DNA from: Hypsibius dujardini
Lineage: Eukaryota > Tardigrada > Eutardigrada > Parachela > Hypsibiidae
Assembly (NCBI GenBank): GCA_001579985.1
Contig: LRSR01014110.1
Span: 1-23,442, forward strand
DNA: 23,442 nt
Direction of reading: 5' to 3'
Positions 13,601-23,375 of this stretch are shown here, in pieces. Under the pieces are notes generated by a model that saw only the letters and a program-made list of their open reading frames with translations, made no database searches and had not been told where the DNA came from. Position numbers and translations under genes: made by a program. Within the stretch, counting starts at the first letter, position 1, and every line of letters starts with the position of its first letter.

Positions 13601-16477
13601 TCAGATTTGTTCGTCGTCGTCGGGATGGTAGAGTTCCGTGAGGAGTCGGTAGACGTATGAAGGAGCATTGCCACCACTACCGGAAAGAACAGAAGGACAC
13701 ATGAGAAGAAGCATAGAACGTGCTTTGATACTACAGGAAGAACTGGGAATACTACAGGAAGAACTGGCGATTTAACGCACATGTTTGAGATGAATAGGGT
13801 AACGAGTTCCGGTGGGACGTAGTCAAAGACCGGATTGACCAGGTGCACTTTGGACAGTATTTCACCCTCTGCATAGCTCATCACGTCTTCGGGGGTGACA
13901 AACTTGTTGAAGGCATCCTGGTAGAAAGAATGCCGCTTATTTCCAAGCTGACGGAAGGACAAAAAGAGGCGACTGATTACCTGGTCGTACGTGCAGAGAT
14001 ACTGTGGCGATAACTTGAACATCGCAGCGCACACCACCAGCTAGGAAGACGGAAAACGCTGTTTAGACTTCAGAGGAAGACGGAAAAAGCTGTTTAGACT
14101 TCAGAGGAAGACAGATAAAGCTGTTTAGACTTCAGAGGAAGACGAATAAAGCTGTTTAAGATTTCAAGTAAAGCAAAGCAGCATTTCAAACGGTGCTCAC
14201 TTACCGGGACAGAGTAATGCTTTGCGGCGAGGGCAATGGTATGACTTCCGCTAACAGACTTCAGCCTAAATTCAGTAAGGCAGTTAGTATGACGCTTCAT
14301 TTTGACACGCAGCAGATTATGGGATCGTGTTACACACATCGCCACAATTTTGGGTGGCAGACTTTAAGCCAAAAAGAGTGGTCCGAATTCGAGCCGAATT
14401 AAGTCACCGCGCGAACGCGCTCTTGACCACAGCTGGCCATGCAGCCTTTGCTCAATTGATCGATTGATTAAACTTGTTTATTTTGGCGGAATTTAGAGCA
14501 GCTTGCTCAATCTGATTTTTCCGCTGGGCCGGGAATTAAATCAAAGGTTCAGGAGAAAGCAGTGGGAGGCTCCAGGCAAGAGTGGCTCAAACTCAGACCA
14601 CCCTGATGGCTCGAACTCAGACCACCCTGATGGCTCGAACTCAGACCACCCTGATGGCTCGAACTCTGCCACCCACAATTGTGGCCATGTGTTGATAAAA
14701 AAGCACATTACCCGCCGTTGGCCATGACAGTATGCGTTCCGATGATGACTTTGTTGACCCGGGACATCATGGCGAAAATGGCCGAATCGGTGATGATGGT
14801 GGTCGGAATGGGTGGTTTGTTGTTCGCCAAGCTCCGAGCCATGATATGGCCGTGGAAAAAGGGTGCTGCCTCCGCAATTATCACATGAAACTTTCGTTTC
14901 CGAGCGGCTTGCTGCAAATACAATATATATTCTTGAGTCCCGGAAAGACGCCCACCTATCCGAAATGGAAGAGGCACGGGAGACTAACCTTCAAGAAGGC
15001 TTCAACTGTCCGAGATTTCCCAATCGTCATAATGACCTCATTCGAGTGGATATGTTCAAGCGCCTGCATGGCTATGTTGTCCACACTCGTTTCCAGCTCT
15101 GAGAGGAACTCGTTGATCGCGTCGATAATTGCCGTCTGACAGAGAAAAATCGTAGTGAAAATCCAGCCAAAATACCGAAATACCAAGTTGAGACGAATAA
15201 ATAAACGCACCTTCAGGCCCTGCACGTGCGAACTGAAGTCGTCCGACCGAGCACCGGACACAAACAAATTCTGGAGAGCAAACATTCTGCCGTCAGTTCA
15301 GCTGTGACATTTCAAAAAAGAGAGCAATTCAACCCTACATGTAATGATTCTTTAAATTCAGGATCCTCAAGCGATGCCCCGTCGCCGGTTGATGTCGCCT
15401 GTGTCGCACTGCAAAAACAGGGTCCCGTTTTAAGAATTCCACACAAGTACTGTACTCAAATGATAAGACGCGACGGAGTACAGGTCCCATACTTCACATA
15501 TTCCTCCCGAATGATTTTTAAAGCTATGTGGGGAAAAACGATAGAATGAAAGGCACATCGGATTTGTATTATAAGAACAACTCATTTATTTATTTAAATC
15601 CACATACTCCGCCTGATGACGTTTCCGATCACAGTTTCCGCTGGACACGTCTTCACAATCCGACGTCCCTCTCGTTTAATGAGCAAAATCAAATCCCTAA
15701 AACAAAGGGGAAACATCTTAACATTTCACAGAAGCAAACTAAACGGCCGGAATCGGAGCTAGAGTTGGCATCAGCCACAATGCATTCAATCAATCAATCG
15801 ACTCGGTTTATGGCCTAATCAATCAATCGACTCGGTCTATGGCCTAATCAATCAATCAACTCGGCCTATGGCCTAATCAATCAATCAACTCGGCCCATGC
15901 CCTATTGGCCATTAGGCTTATCGGCCATGCCTATCAGCCATGGTCTGCCGATGTCAACTCTAGTCGGGGGCTAGCAAGCAACACCGATCTACATGCAATA
16001 GAGTAACCGTTGATTGATGTATTCTTACCAGCAAATCCAACCAACTTATCAATCAATCAAGCAATCGCAACTGGCGCTATGCAGCCTCACAATTTTGATG
16101 CACCACTCTAATTCTAGTGTAAAGGAAGTGTGACTTACTTTGCGGATGACCAGCGACAAGCCGCCACTATTTTCCGAAAAATCAGCGCCGCTTCTCGGGC
16201 TGTGGTATACGATCCGTACTTTTGACTGCACATAAAGTCAATGCATTACAATCTACGAATAAAGCTCTTCTCCCCTCGAAATGTCCCAACAACGTCTTTG
16301 TAGGTCTCACCTGTATTTTAATTTTACGATAAATTTATCGATGGTTTCCTGCAGCTCCTCTCCCAGATGAATATGCGGCACCAGCGTCTGCCCACGAGCG
16401 TCTTCCGCTGCGCCAGAATCACTTCGAGGTCGCGGATCAGCTGATGACGATGTCGAGGTCTCCGCTGATGAATCCAT
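13601..16477 (-). CDS. EIF2B2: Translation initiation factor eIF2B subunit beta
   Basis: Regulatory beta subunit of the decameric eIF2B guanine nucleotide exchange factor, which recharges eIF2 with GTP and is inhibited by phosphorylated eIF2 in the integrated stress response. Exons in order of transcription: 16477-16311, 16225-16139, 15696-15608, 15523-15493, 15408-15339, 15270-15211, 15135-14989, 14911-14712, 14265-14205, 14040-13981, 13917-13781, 13676-13601; 394 aa against 351 in human, the extra mostly at the N-terminus. Recognised by [72 protein letters not shown] and the C-terminal [12 protein letters not shown]. The Asn of HSNEV and the His of KFHVI correspond, by my counting, to human N162 and H188 of the ISRIB pocket. 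Exon 4 is only 31 bp. Start chosen at MDSSAETS; an upstream in-frame ATG (MKFSF) exists but precedes the homologous region. Confidence 0.96.
14058..14162. repeat. 31-bp tandem repeat in EIF2B2 intron 9
   Basis: Four copies of a 31-bp unit with GCTGTTTAGACTTCAGAGGA as its core; the core starts at 14058, 14089, 14120 and 14151. The last copy carries the only AATAAA hexamer on the plus strand within 0.8 kb after the SARM1 stop. Confidence 0.92.
14333..14468 (+). repeat. SINE-like dispersed repeat, copy 2
   Basis: Second plus-strand copy of the repeat at 4722-4866, matching from CCACAATTTTGGGTGGCAGA through GCGCTCTTGACCACAG to the ATTGATCGATTGATT tail. The B-box-like stretch reads AATTCGAGCC (14386-14395). 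It lies in EIF2B2 intron 8, antisense to that gene. Confidence 0.65.
14577..14692 (-). repeat. SINE-like repeat, copy 3, with amplified 24-bp unit
   Basis: Read on the minus strand it starts like the other copies (CACATGGCCACAATTGTGGG, then TGGCAGAG). It then carries three exact head-to-tail 24-bp units (14590-14613, 14614-14637, 14638-14661 on the plus strand), each containing the GGTGGTCTGAGTT / TTCGAGCC B-box-like segment. It is inverted relative to copy 2, about 110 bp away in the same intron. Confidence 0.6.
15785..15905. repeat. 29-bp minisatellite in EIF2B2 intron 2
   Basis: Four copies of AATCAATCAATC plus GACTCGGTCTATGGCCT-like sequence, period 29 bp, followed by degenerate GGCC/CATGCC remnants to about 15945. 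It lies in the 442-bp intron 15697-16138. Confidence 0.92.
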
Positions 16478-16870
16478 TGGCAGACTGTACGAAAGGAGAA
16501 TCAATTTTCCGACGTCGATATTAAATTCTTTAACCTTCTTAGAAATTAGGGCGACCGTGCTGTCGATCGTCGGAATACTTCGCGAATGGGACCGAAAAAC
16601 AACAACAAATGAAAATTTCATCAGCTTATCGTTAGTGTGCACGGCGCACAAGGAGCAGTGTGCGTTGCGCACAAAAGCGGCGATGTAGTCTTGTGCCGTT
16701 TGAGTCTGCTACCGGATCAATCAAAACAATTGACTTTCTGTCGTTGCGGTATACACACTATACTCGTATGCATTTTATTATGCTTAGTTTTGGTTTATGA
16801 ATTAAATATTTCGTCGTACATTTACAGTGCGCTAAATTTGGACTCCATTTTTAGTTCGAAAGGCAAAAAC
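16478..16870. promoter_or_regulatory. Bidirectional promoter region EIF2B2/BCAS2
   Basis: 393 bp separate the two divergent start codons, so both promoters and 5' UTRs lie here. A pair of related GTGCAC/GCGCAC motifs sits at about 16638-16672. Acceptor-like sequences lie just before both start codons (TCGTACAG before EIF2B2, ATTTTTAG before BCAS2), so one or both genes may have a 5' UTR intron. No TATA box is evident. Confidence 0.55.
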
Positions 16871-18573
16871 ATGCTGACGGGAACGTTGTCTGGCAGCGCA
16901 AGCTTAGTGGATGCCTTGCCCTATGTTGACGCAGGCTACGATAGTCCTGGAGTTCGCGAAGCCGTAAGCGTCAAATTTTTATTGTAAAATCAAACTTTTT
17001 TTTCATACGCTTGAAATCGGAAGGTGGCTGTTCTTGTCTGCAATTGGTACAGCTAATTTATCCGATTCTAATCTCGAAAGTTTTTGTCGATCTTCGTGCG
17101 TTGTGTGCGACCGAACCAATTCTATTTGGACTAAACGTTAAACTGTGCGAGAATTGACAGATTGATTGATCCATTGAACCGAAAATCTGTTACGGCGCAA
17201 AAGCATACATCGGTTGATTGATAGGTTGATTGATTGGGATTGAATATGGTGGAAAAATGGTTTGATTTCTAGCCCCTGATTGAATTTGTTCTCTGAAAGG
17301 TAAATCGTTTTTCATTTGTCTCTGTAATAGGTGCTGGCGCTGGTGGAGGAGGAGATGAAAGTGTACCGACCGAACAAAGACTATTTGTCGCATCTTCCGC
17401 AGATGAACTTGGACGCTTTCCAAGTGAGTTTTCGATCTGTCCAACGTTGCAGGTATGCGGACACTGATGTTATTTTTTTCAGACTGATCTGATGAAAGTC
17501 GAAATGAAGAGACTTGACGACGGCCTGCCGATGGAGAAATTAGACTTCAAAAAGTAAAGTATTTTTTATTGTTGGGTATTTCATTTTCAGTGCGTGATTA
17601 ATTGTGTGCAGCTTTCAATTATTGTCTTCCGGTCCTTCAATTGATTGATGGATTGAAGCATAGCAATAACGCTTTTTTTCTTTCTTTTTGGCTTGAGAAT
17701 TTGGCATGTTACGCCACACCTATCTAATTCGCAGCCTGTAATTGCAAGGAACATGTATTTTTAGATATTCTCAAAGCAAGCCGGCGGTGAATCGTCGGCG
17801 AGACCCTTCAGCATGGGAGGAGAGCTTCAACCGGGTCGCCGTCCTGCACAACCATATGACCAACAGGTACTAGTAACTTGCCGGTTTCTGTGATGAATTG
17901 GATAGTCAGCTAGGGTGATCTCCGGTGATTATTCCCTGCAGATTGGCAAACCTGCAGTTGCAGCTGGAGTATGGTCCGGAAGTGTGGCGCCGCTATATTC
18001 CCACGGTCGAACGGCAGGTCAAGTTAGCGGAACGGGAGCTGAAAGATGTTCGGTAAGAAATAGTCCGTTAAAAGCTGCCGAAGCAGTTATCATACAGTGT
18101 CATCTTTATCCGTGCCTCAGAAATCGAATTCAGGAAGTCAACTGGGAACGAAAGAATTCCCAGACTCGAGCCGGACAAAAACTTCATGAACTGGAATCGA
18201 GGTTAGTTGTTTGCCAATTGGCCCACTCTTTATAATGATATGCACGCACATTGTGAAGTTGACAGTTGTGTCTCGTTGTCTCATCTTTCTTCTGACCTCC
18301 GACAGATGGGTTGAGCTGATTGACAAGAACTTTCAAATTGAACGAAGCTGTCTGGAGCTCGAATCCATCATCGCTGGAATGGAACGCGTCGCAGCCGAAC
18401 ATGCCGCTAAGAAGGCGAACCGAGCGACTGAAGCGCAGGTCCCTAACGTAGACGGAACAGCGGATCTTGCTGTTGAGGTTAATCACATGGAGATCTCCAG
18501 ATCCGAAAGCGAGCCGGAAGAAGCTGACCAATCGACGGATCACGTCCCGGCACAGTTGCTATATTCAGAGTGA
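16871..18573 (+). CDS. BCAS2: Pre-mRNA-splicing factor SPF27 / BCAS2
   Basis: Core subunit of the PRP19 (NineTeen) complex, needed for spliceosome activation; nuclear. Exons: 16871-16963, 17331-17423, 17483-17553, 17765-17866, 17942-18052, 18121-18201, 18306-18573; 272 aa against 225 in human. Recognised by VDALPYVDAGYDSPGVREA at the N-terminus, ALVEEEMKVYRP, YLSHLPQ, the coiled-coil middle, and VNWERKNSQTRAGQKLHELE followed by WVELIDKNFQIE. The coiled-coil C-terminal half scaffolds PRP19 and CDC5L in the known complex. The extra residues are a Glu/Ser-rich C-terminal tail, about 45 aa beyond the conserved part and without recognisable motif. All junctions are GT-AG and in phase. The gene is head-to-head with EIF2B2. 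Confidence 0.96.
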
Positions 18574-18898
18574 AACTCTCATGCGATTGAACGAATTCCA
18601 TGTTTTACCTTGTTCTCTGGCGGTATGTTTTGAGTATCGGATTGCAACATACTTGCGACTGCTGACTCGCAGTAGTATTTTAAACGCCGTATTGTTCAAA
18701 CAAGGGCGCAAGATCACATTGTCAGTTTTGCTTTGATGCAAGACGACACTCTTCGTTGGACTAAAATGTTAACAATTGATCCAGATACGGGTCACTGATA
18801 GAGATAACCAGAAGAAACAGTACGTAGGAGAAGAAACAGTACGTAGGAGAAAAATCCTGGCAGATGGAAAGCAGACGGTTGAGATCGCAAAAGCAACT
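18574..18898. other. BCAS2 3' flank
   Basis: Probable 3' UTR without an AATAAA. It contains a 19-bp direct duplication of AGAAGAAACAGTACGTAGG at about 18811-18848. No gene is seen. Confidence 0.5.
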
Positions 18899-19262
18899 CA
18901 GCTCCCTCAAACCGTTGAAAATCGACACAAATCGCCTTTAATTGCGAGGAACACAACTCGTTCCTTCAAACCGTCGAAAATCAACACAAATCGCGCCTCT
19001 AATTGCGAGGAACACAACTCGTTCCCTCAAAGCGTCGAAAATCAACACAAATCGCGCCTTTAATTGCGAGGAACACAACTCGTTCCCTCAAACCGTCGAA
19101 AATCGACACGAATCGCCTTTAATTGCGAGGAACACAACTCGTTCCCTCAAAGCGTCGAAAATCGACACAAATCGCGCCTCTAATTGCGAGGAACACAACT
19201 CGGTTCCCTCAAACCGTTGAAAATCGACACAAATCGCGCCTTTAATTGCGAGGAACACAACA
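18899..19262. repeat. Six-copy ~60-bp minisatellite between BCAS2 and KNL2
   Basis: Six head-to-tail units of 59-62 bp. Each contains CCCTCAAACCGTCGAAAATC, an ACACAAATCGC block and TAATTGCGAGGAACACAACT. Units differ by point changes and by a 2-bp indel (AATCGCC or AATCGCGCC). The array stays open in plus frames, so any ORF here is a by-product. Confidence 0.96.
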
Positions 19263-19549
19263 GTGTGATTCTCTTTTCACCTTTCACCATTTTTAATCAG
19301 AACCTTCATTCAGACAACTGCAAAACCATTTTCGCAAATAGGTCGGTAATTTCACAAACTCTTGACGCATAAAATTAAAAGCGTAGATCAAGAGATTCCG
19401 CATTTCCGAGGAACTGAAAAAATACCAGGAAAATAAAAATCGGGCGTGATTGAAAATGATCCCCAAACCCAGATCTGACACTAAAATCCAGACTGAATCT
19501 GCATAGTCGCGCAAAGAATCAGTATCGATGCGCAATACTACTCGAGTTA
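19263..19549. other. KNL2 3' flank
   Basis: Follows the KNL2 stop on the minus strand. A minus-strand ATTAAA (plus-strand TTTAAT near 19293) is a possible polyadenylation signal about 255 bp after the stop. Nothing else is recognised. Confidence 0.4.
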
Positions 19550-22500
19550 TCATTCATAGTCTCCGAGCGCCTGTTCATTTCGGTCAAAATGATCGCGACC
19601 ATCAGCAAAGGCTATCCCTTCGTACTGCTCGCGGTTATCAGACATATTTCGAGACTTCTTCAATTTCTGCTGGTGTTCATTGTCCAAGAACCCGCGAAAG
19701 TTGATCTTATCGCGTGCTAAATTGGCGTTGGAGGGTTGGTAGATAGTTGAGCGGCGTCGCTTATGGTTTGGGTTGTAAGCCACGGACAACCGGAAGCATT
19801 TGGTGGTGTCCTTGTATGTCCGAGGAACGAAGGATTTGCTGTCGGGCTCGTCCTCCCACTGGAACTCCTCCAAAGATCCGGAATACTTGTTCGCGACGAT
19901 ATCTCCAGTTTTCCCGGCGAACAGCAGCCCTGCAACGTTCTTCTTTTCAGGAGTACCGGGAATAATGGCAAGCGGCACCTTCTCGGCAAACCACTTGGCC
20001 GTCCGAACAATCTTCTTTGTCGGCTTGGAGAGATGGTGAGTGGTCCGGGCGAAGGAGACATGATGATGCTTCTTTGCGTGCTTCACGGCCAACTGAGCTG
20101 CAAGACAACGGGAAACACGTCTGTCAGGCCATAAACAACTAAAAGAATACACATCAGGAATATGGATGTAAATCTAGTTGTAGGAAAAATAATTCGCAAT
20201 CAAAATTTCGTCGAACACTGCCGGAAACAGCACTAAAAATAGTTTCGACTGCAATCGGCGCCACCCTCAACAGTCAGTTCAAGGTGCTTCAATCAGAGCC
20301 ATCCTCAATAATCAGTTCAAGATGCTTCAATCAGAGCCATCCTCAATTAGTCAGTTCAAGATGCTTCAATCAGAGCCATCCTCAACAGTCAGTTCAAGAT
20401 GCTTCAATCAGAGCCATCCTCAATAGTCAGTTTAAGATGCTTCAATCGGACAAATCAGTTTAAATATTAGTATTGTGAAAACTAGTCGTGTCCGAATGCA
20501 ACTTTGTAAGGTCAATAATACCGAACTGACCTCGCGGAAATTTGGTAACCGGCTTGCCAACATCCACTTGACAAGGAGAAACAACTTTTTTGGTCGATCC
20601 ATTCTTCTCGATTATGAAGGCAACGGAGGTCCAATCGTCCTTCGGCGCCGTGAGTGGCTGTCGTGCAGGGGAGGCAATCTTCGAGCTCAAACGAGAGCCA
20701 TTGCTCGGTGAGAATTGTTGTCCCGGTTTCGATGCGGTAACAGACACTGTTTCAAGAAATCAAAACTTGACGTTCATAACGAAGGACTCCGCGAGACTAT
20801 AATTGAGCACGGGATTATAACTGAGCCGATGAGTACCGTATGCTCGCGATCTCAAGGGACACTTTTCTACCCTACCCGTAAATTTTAACCAACTCAGGCC
20901 AAGCCTTTTCAGCGCCGTTCACCAAATTACCACGGTAGGGACAAATATACAAGAAAGCACAACTGTACAATCAATCAATCGAGTACAACGGGTAGGCTGT
21001 AAGAAATCACCTAATCAAAGAACAGTGAATCAGATTGAACGTTCAGTTGAGTGCCATACCGAGGGAGGCGGGGCTTAGCTGTCCCTTGAGATCGCGAGCA
21101 TACGGTAACTAGCTCAAACAGTCGAGCCACAACACTTACTTCAACAGGCAGACAAACAAACATATTTGCAGAGATGTTATTGAAGCACGGAAGACTTACA
21201 CTGAGCTGCTCGGAGCCGGGTCAGACGCGGTTCCGGTGGCGGAATCCGAATTCCGGTGTCCGAATTCTCCTCAGATATCGCTGCCAATGGCTTCATGCTA
21301 CCAGGAGCGGGCCGGCTTGGATGGCTGCTGTCATCGTTTCCTGAAACTGAACGAAGTTTAGTAGAATGGAAAAGAATGGTTGAGAATTGGTCATCCCAAG
21401 CTCACATAGGCACGCGGCCATCTCGCGAAAACAAACATTCAAGCACTGAAGATATCTAGAAAGAAAGACCACACCTTCCAATGCGTGATTTCCTTTGTTT
21501 CCGTAATGAAAATTTCCTAGGTCCGGAGGAGAAACTGGGAAAAAAAGAGAACGATATCACGTTGATTGAATAAATAAAATAAGAGTACTAGAAGTGGACC
21601 TGGACAAAAAACACAACATCATGAAAAAATTCCGGTTGAAAGTGCAACTCAACAACAGTTCAAAATAAAAAACTTACACTCAAACGAGTCTTTCTTCGTC
21701 AAATCACAATGCATAGACTTCTGAAACGAATCTCCAGCAGACGCTTTCGGAAATACCATCTCCGCCGGTTCCTGCTCTTTCTGGAGCTGCGGTGTCTCTT
21801 CCGATGCGGTGTCCTTGTCATTTGTCTCCTTGAAAAGGCCGCCCACAAAGTCCGGCAACATTCCTTCAGCCAATGTCTCAGGGACGTCTTCAGTGATCTC
21901 CCCGGCCAATGTCTCAGGGACGTCTTTAGTGATCTTCCCAGCCAATGTCTCAGGGACGTCTTTAGTGATCTTCCCAGCCAATGTCTCAGGGACGTCTTTA
22001 GTGGTCTTCCCAGCCAATGTCGCAGGGACGTCTTCAGAGATCTTTCCAGCCACTGTCTCAGGGATGTCTTCACTGATCTTCCCCGCCAATGTATCAGGGA
22101 CGTCTTTAGTGATCTTCCCAGCCACTGTCTCAGGAACGTCTTCACTGATCTTCCCCGCCAATGTATCAGGGACGACTTTAGTGATCTTCCCATCAATCGA
22201 CTGTTTCTGCACCACCTTGTCCGGCATCTCAAGACTCAATGCAACGACAGTAGGAGTCACATCGGGAATCGAGGCCGGAGCCGCGTACGGTTCAAATGAC
22301 GGACGGGGGTCAAGGAATTTCTCTCGCAGTTTCATCCGTTCTGGCAAGGGTGACTCCTTCTTTTCCACTTGGAGGGACTGCCAGTGCTGACCCAGCAACT
22401 TCTCCCAGTTGGCCGGAAATCCAGCTATAAACTTCCGCACCAGCTGTTTGGGAAAACCGTTCTGCAGCGTGGCCGCTTCGTCGATGGCTCCCTGGACTTG

Positions 22501-22794
22501 GTAGAGAGATCCAGTGAAGGTGATGAGCAACGTCGCCGAGTGGACGGTTTTGATGCGCGAAGTGGTCACCTGTTGAACATCAATGCCCTTCTCCCCCAAG
22601 ACGATCGGCTTCGGTTGCTGAAATCCGACCACACGGACGCAGCATTCCGAGTCGGTCGGGGAGAATTTCGCGAGGTGCCAGTTGTGAAGAGGCTTCGGCT
22701 GCGGCCGTTGGCTAGGAGCACGGCATTGCGGCGAATCCACCACAGTCCCTTTGCTCCGCAGGAGACCCAGGTTTGATGGCTTGTTGGGGGGCAT
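19550..22794 (-). CDS. KNL2: SANTA-domain centromere protein of the KNL2/M18BP1 family
   Basis: Family members bring the Mis18/HJURP machinery to centromeres for CENP-A loading. Exons in order of transcription: 22794-21678, 21534-21475, 21340-21200, 20746-20531, 20097-19550; 693 aa, all GT-AG and in phase. The SANTA domain is at about residues 36-133: it opens with LHNWHLAKFSP, has a TLLITFTGSLYQVQG strand region and ends in FIAGFPANWEKLL. Nine 12-residue repeats of the type GKITKDVPETLA follow (DNA 21868-22191). After that come Ser/Pro-rich segments (including PPPEPRLTRLRAAQ), a basic stretch AVKHAKKHHH and a basic C-terminus with HKRRRS. I see no SANT/Myb domain, which vertebrate M18BP1 has; an N-terminal SANTA is known in nematode and plant KNL2. 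An acceptor (TTTGATTTCAG) ends 3 bp before the ATG, so the mRNA has an upstream exon. Family call from SANTA alone; the rest is not recognisable. Confidence 0.82.
20265..20450. repeat. 38-bp minisatellite in KNL2 intron 4
   Basis: Five copies of a 38-39 bp unit (CAGTTCAAGATGCTTCAATC then AGAGCCATCCTCAATA); the GCTTCAATC core starts at 20286, 20324, 20363, 20401 and 20439. It is in the intron between the fourth and fifth coding exons (20098-20530). Confidence 0.95.
20836..21105. mobile_element. TA-flanked MITE-like element 3 in KNL2 intron 3
   Basis: A 270-bp element with perfect 26-bp terminal inverted repeats (20836-20861 and 21080-21105, starting CCGTATGCTCGCGATCTCAA). It is flanked by TA at 20834-20835 and 21106-21107. 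It has no coding capacity. The termini resemble those of elements 1 and 2 position by position (C-Y-GTAT, CGAT, AGGGACAG), suggesting one superfamily, probably Tc1/mariner-like. Confidence 0.85.
21868..22191 (-). repeat. In-frame 36-bp tandem repeat coding nine 12-aa units of KNL2
   Basis: Nine contiguous 36-bp units encode GKITKDVPETLA-like repeats with alternating flavours (ITK then ISED), suggesting growth by 72-bp duplications as well as 36-bp ones. The array is free of stops in several frames on both strands because the unit length is divisible by three. Confidence 0.95.
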
Positions 22795-22797
22795 TTT

Positions 22798-23375
22798 CTG
22801 AAATCAAAAAAAATAAGAAAAAGAGGAAATAAAATATTTAGGTCAATGAAATCAAGCGAAAATGCGAGGGAAAAGAAAAAGAAAAAGTGTTGTTGTTGTT
22901 TCTTTGCGCTCTTAAATTCCGCGTGTCGACAAGAGAACCGGCGTGCCGACAGTAAGGGGAAGTTGCCTAATGATGCACTATTTCGAATCTAATGCAGGGT
23001 TTGGATTTCTCATTTTTTCCCAGTGAAAAAATTTTGCATCCATCAATTTAGCCCAATATTATCTAAATAATTTTAAAAACAATAAATTTTAATGCCTGAT
23101 AGGCTGAAGTTTCTGCAGAAAAAGCATAGGAAATTCAGAGTGGCGGTGCTGCCGGTGCATCGACTAAGTAACCTTTTGGGTCGATGTAATATTAGGCGCA
23201 ATCCCTGTAGTGGGATTGCTGGCTGGAAGCAGACTTGTGTGAGGAAAATTAATCAAGCAGTAATCGATCAAGAGGGAAAAATTGTGCATTTACTTTTCAA
23301 AGATCTTCCGAGGTCGCTGTCATTCAATATCCGCGATTCTCGTTTCCGTGCACTGATTCGACTGTTAGGCCTCAC
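22798..23375 (-). other. Probable 5' UTR intron of KNL2
   Basis: On the minus strand a strong donor GTCAG|GTGAGG begins at 23375 and an acceptor TTTGATTTCAG ends at 22798, just before AAAATG. Together they define a 578-bp intron. The intron contains a purine-rich tract (22800-22890) and a plus-strand 95-codon ORF (23092-23379) with no recognised domain. Confidence 0.55.

Noticed and set aside
13948-13980. Alternative EIF2B2 exon 11 start at CCGTCAG|CTTGGA
   Set aside because: It would leave a 33-bp intron, too short to splice; the acceptor CTACCAG|GATGCC gives a 63-bp intron and matches the family length.
15226-15818. Plus-strand ORFs across EIF2B2 exons 3-6
   Set aside because: They are antisense to verified EIF2B2 exons and have no domain of their own.
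18899-19262. CRISPR-like array
   Set aside because: Units are directly adjacent with no unique spacers and the DNA is plainly animal; it is a minisatellite.
21709-22390. Long plus-strand ORFs opposite the KNL2 repeat
   Set aside because: They are shadows of the 36-bp coding repeat, which is open in several frames; the minus-strand frame has the SANTA domain and valid splice junctions.
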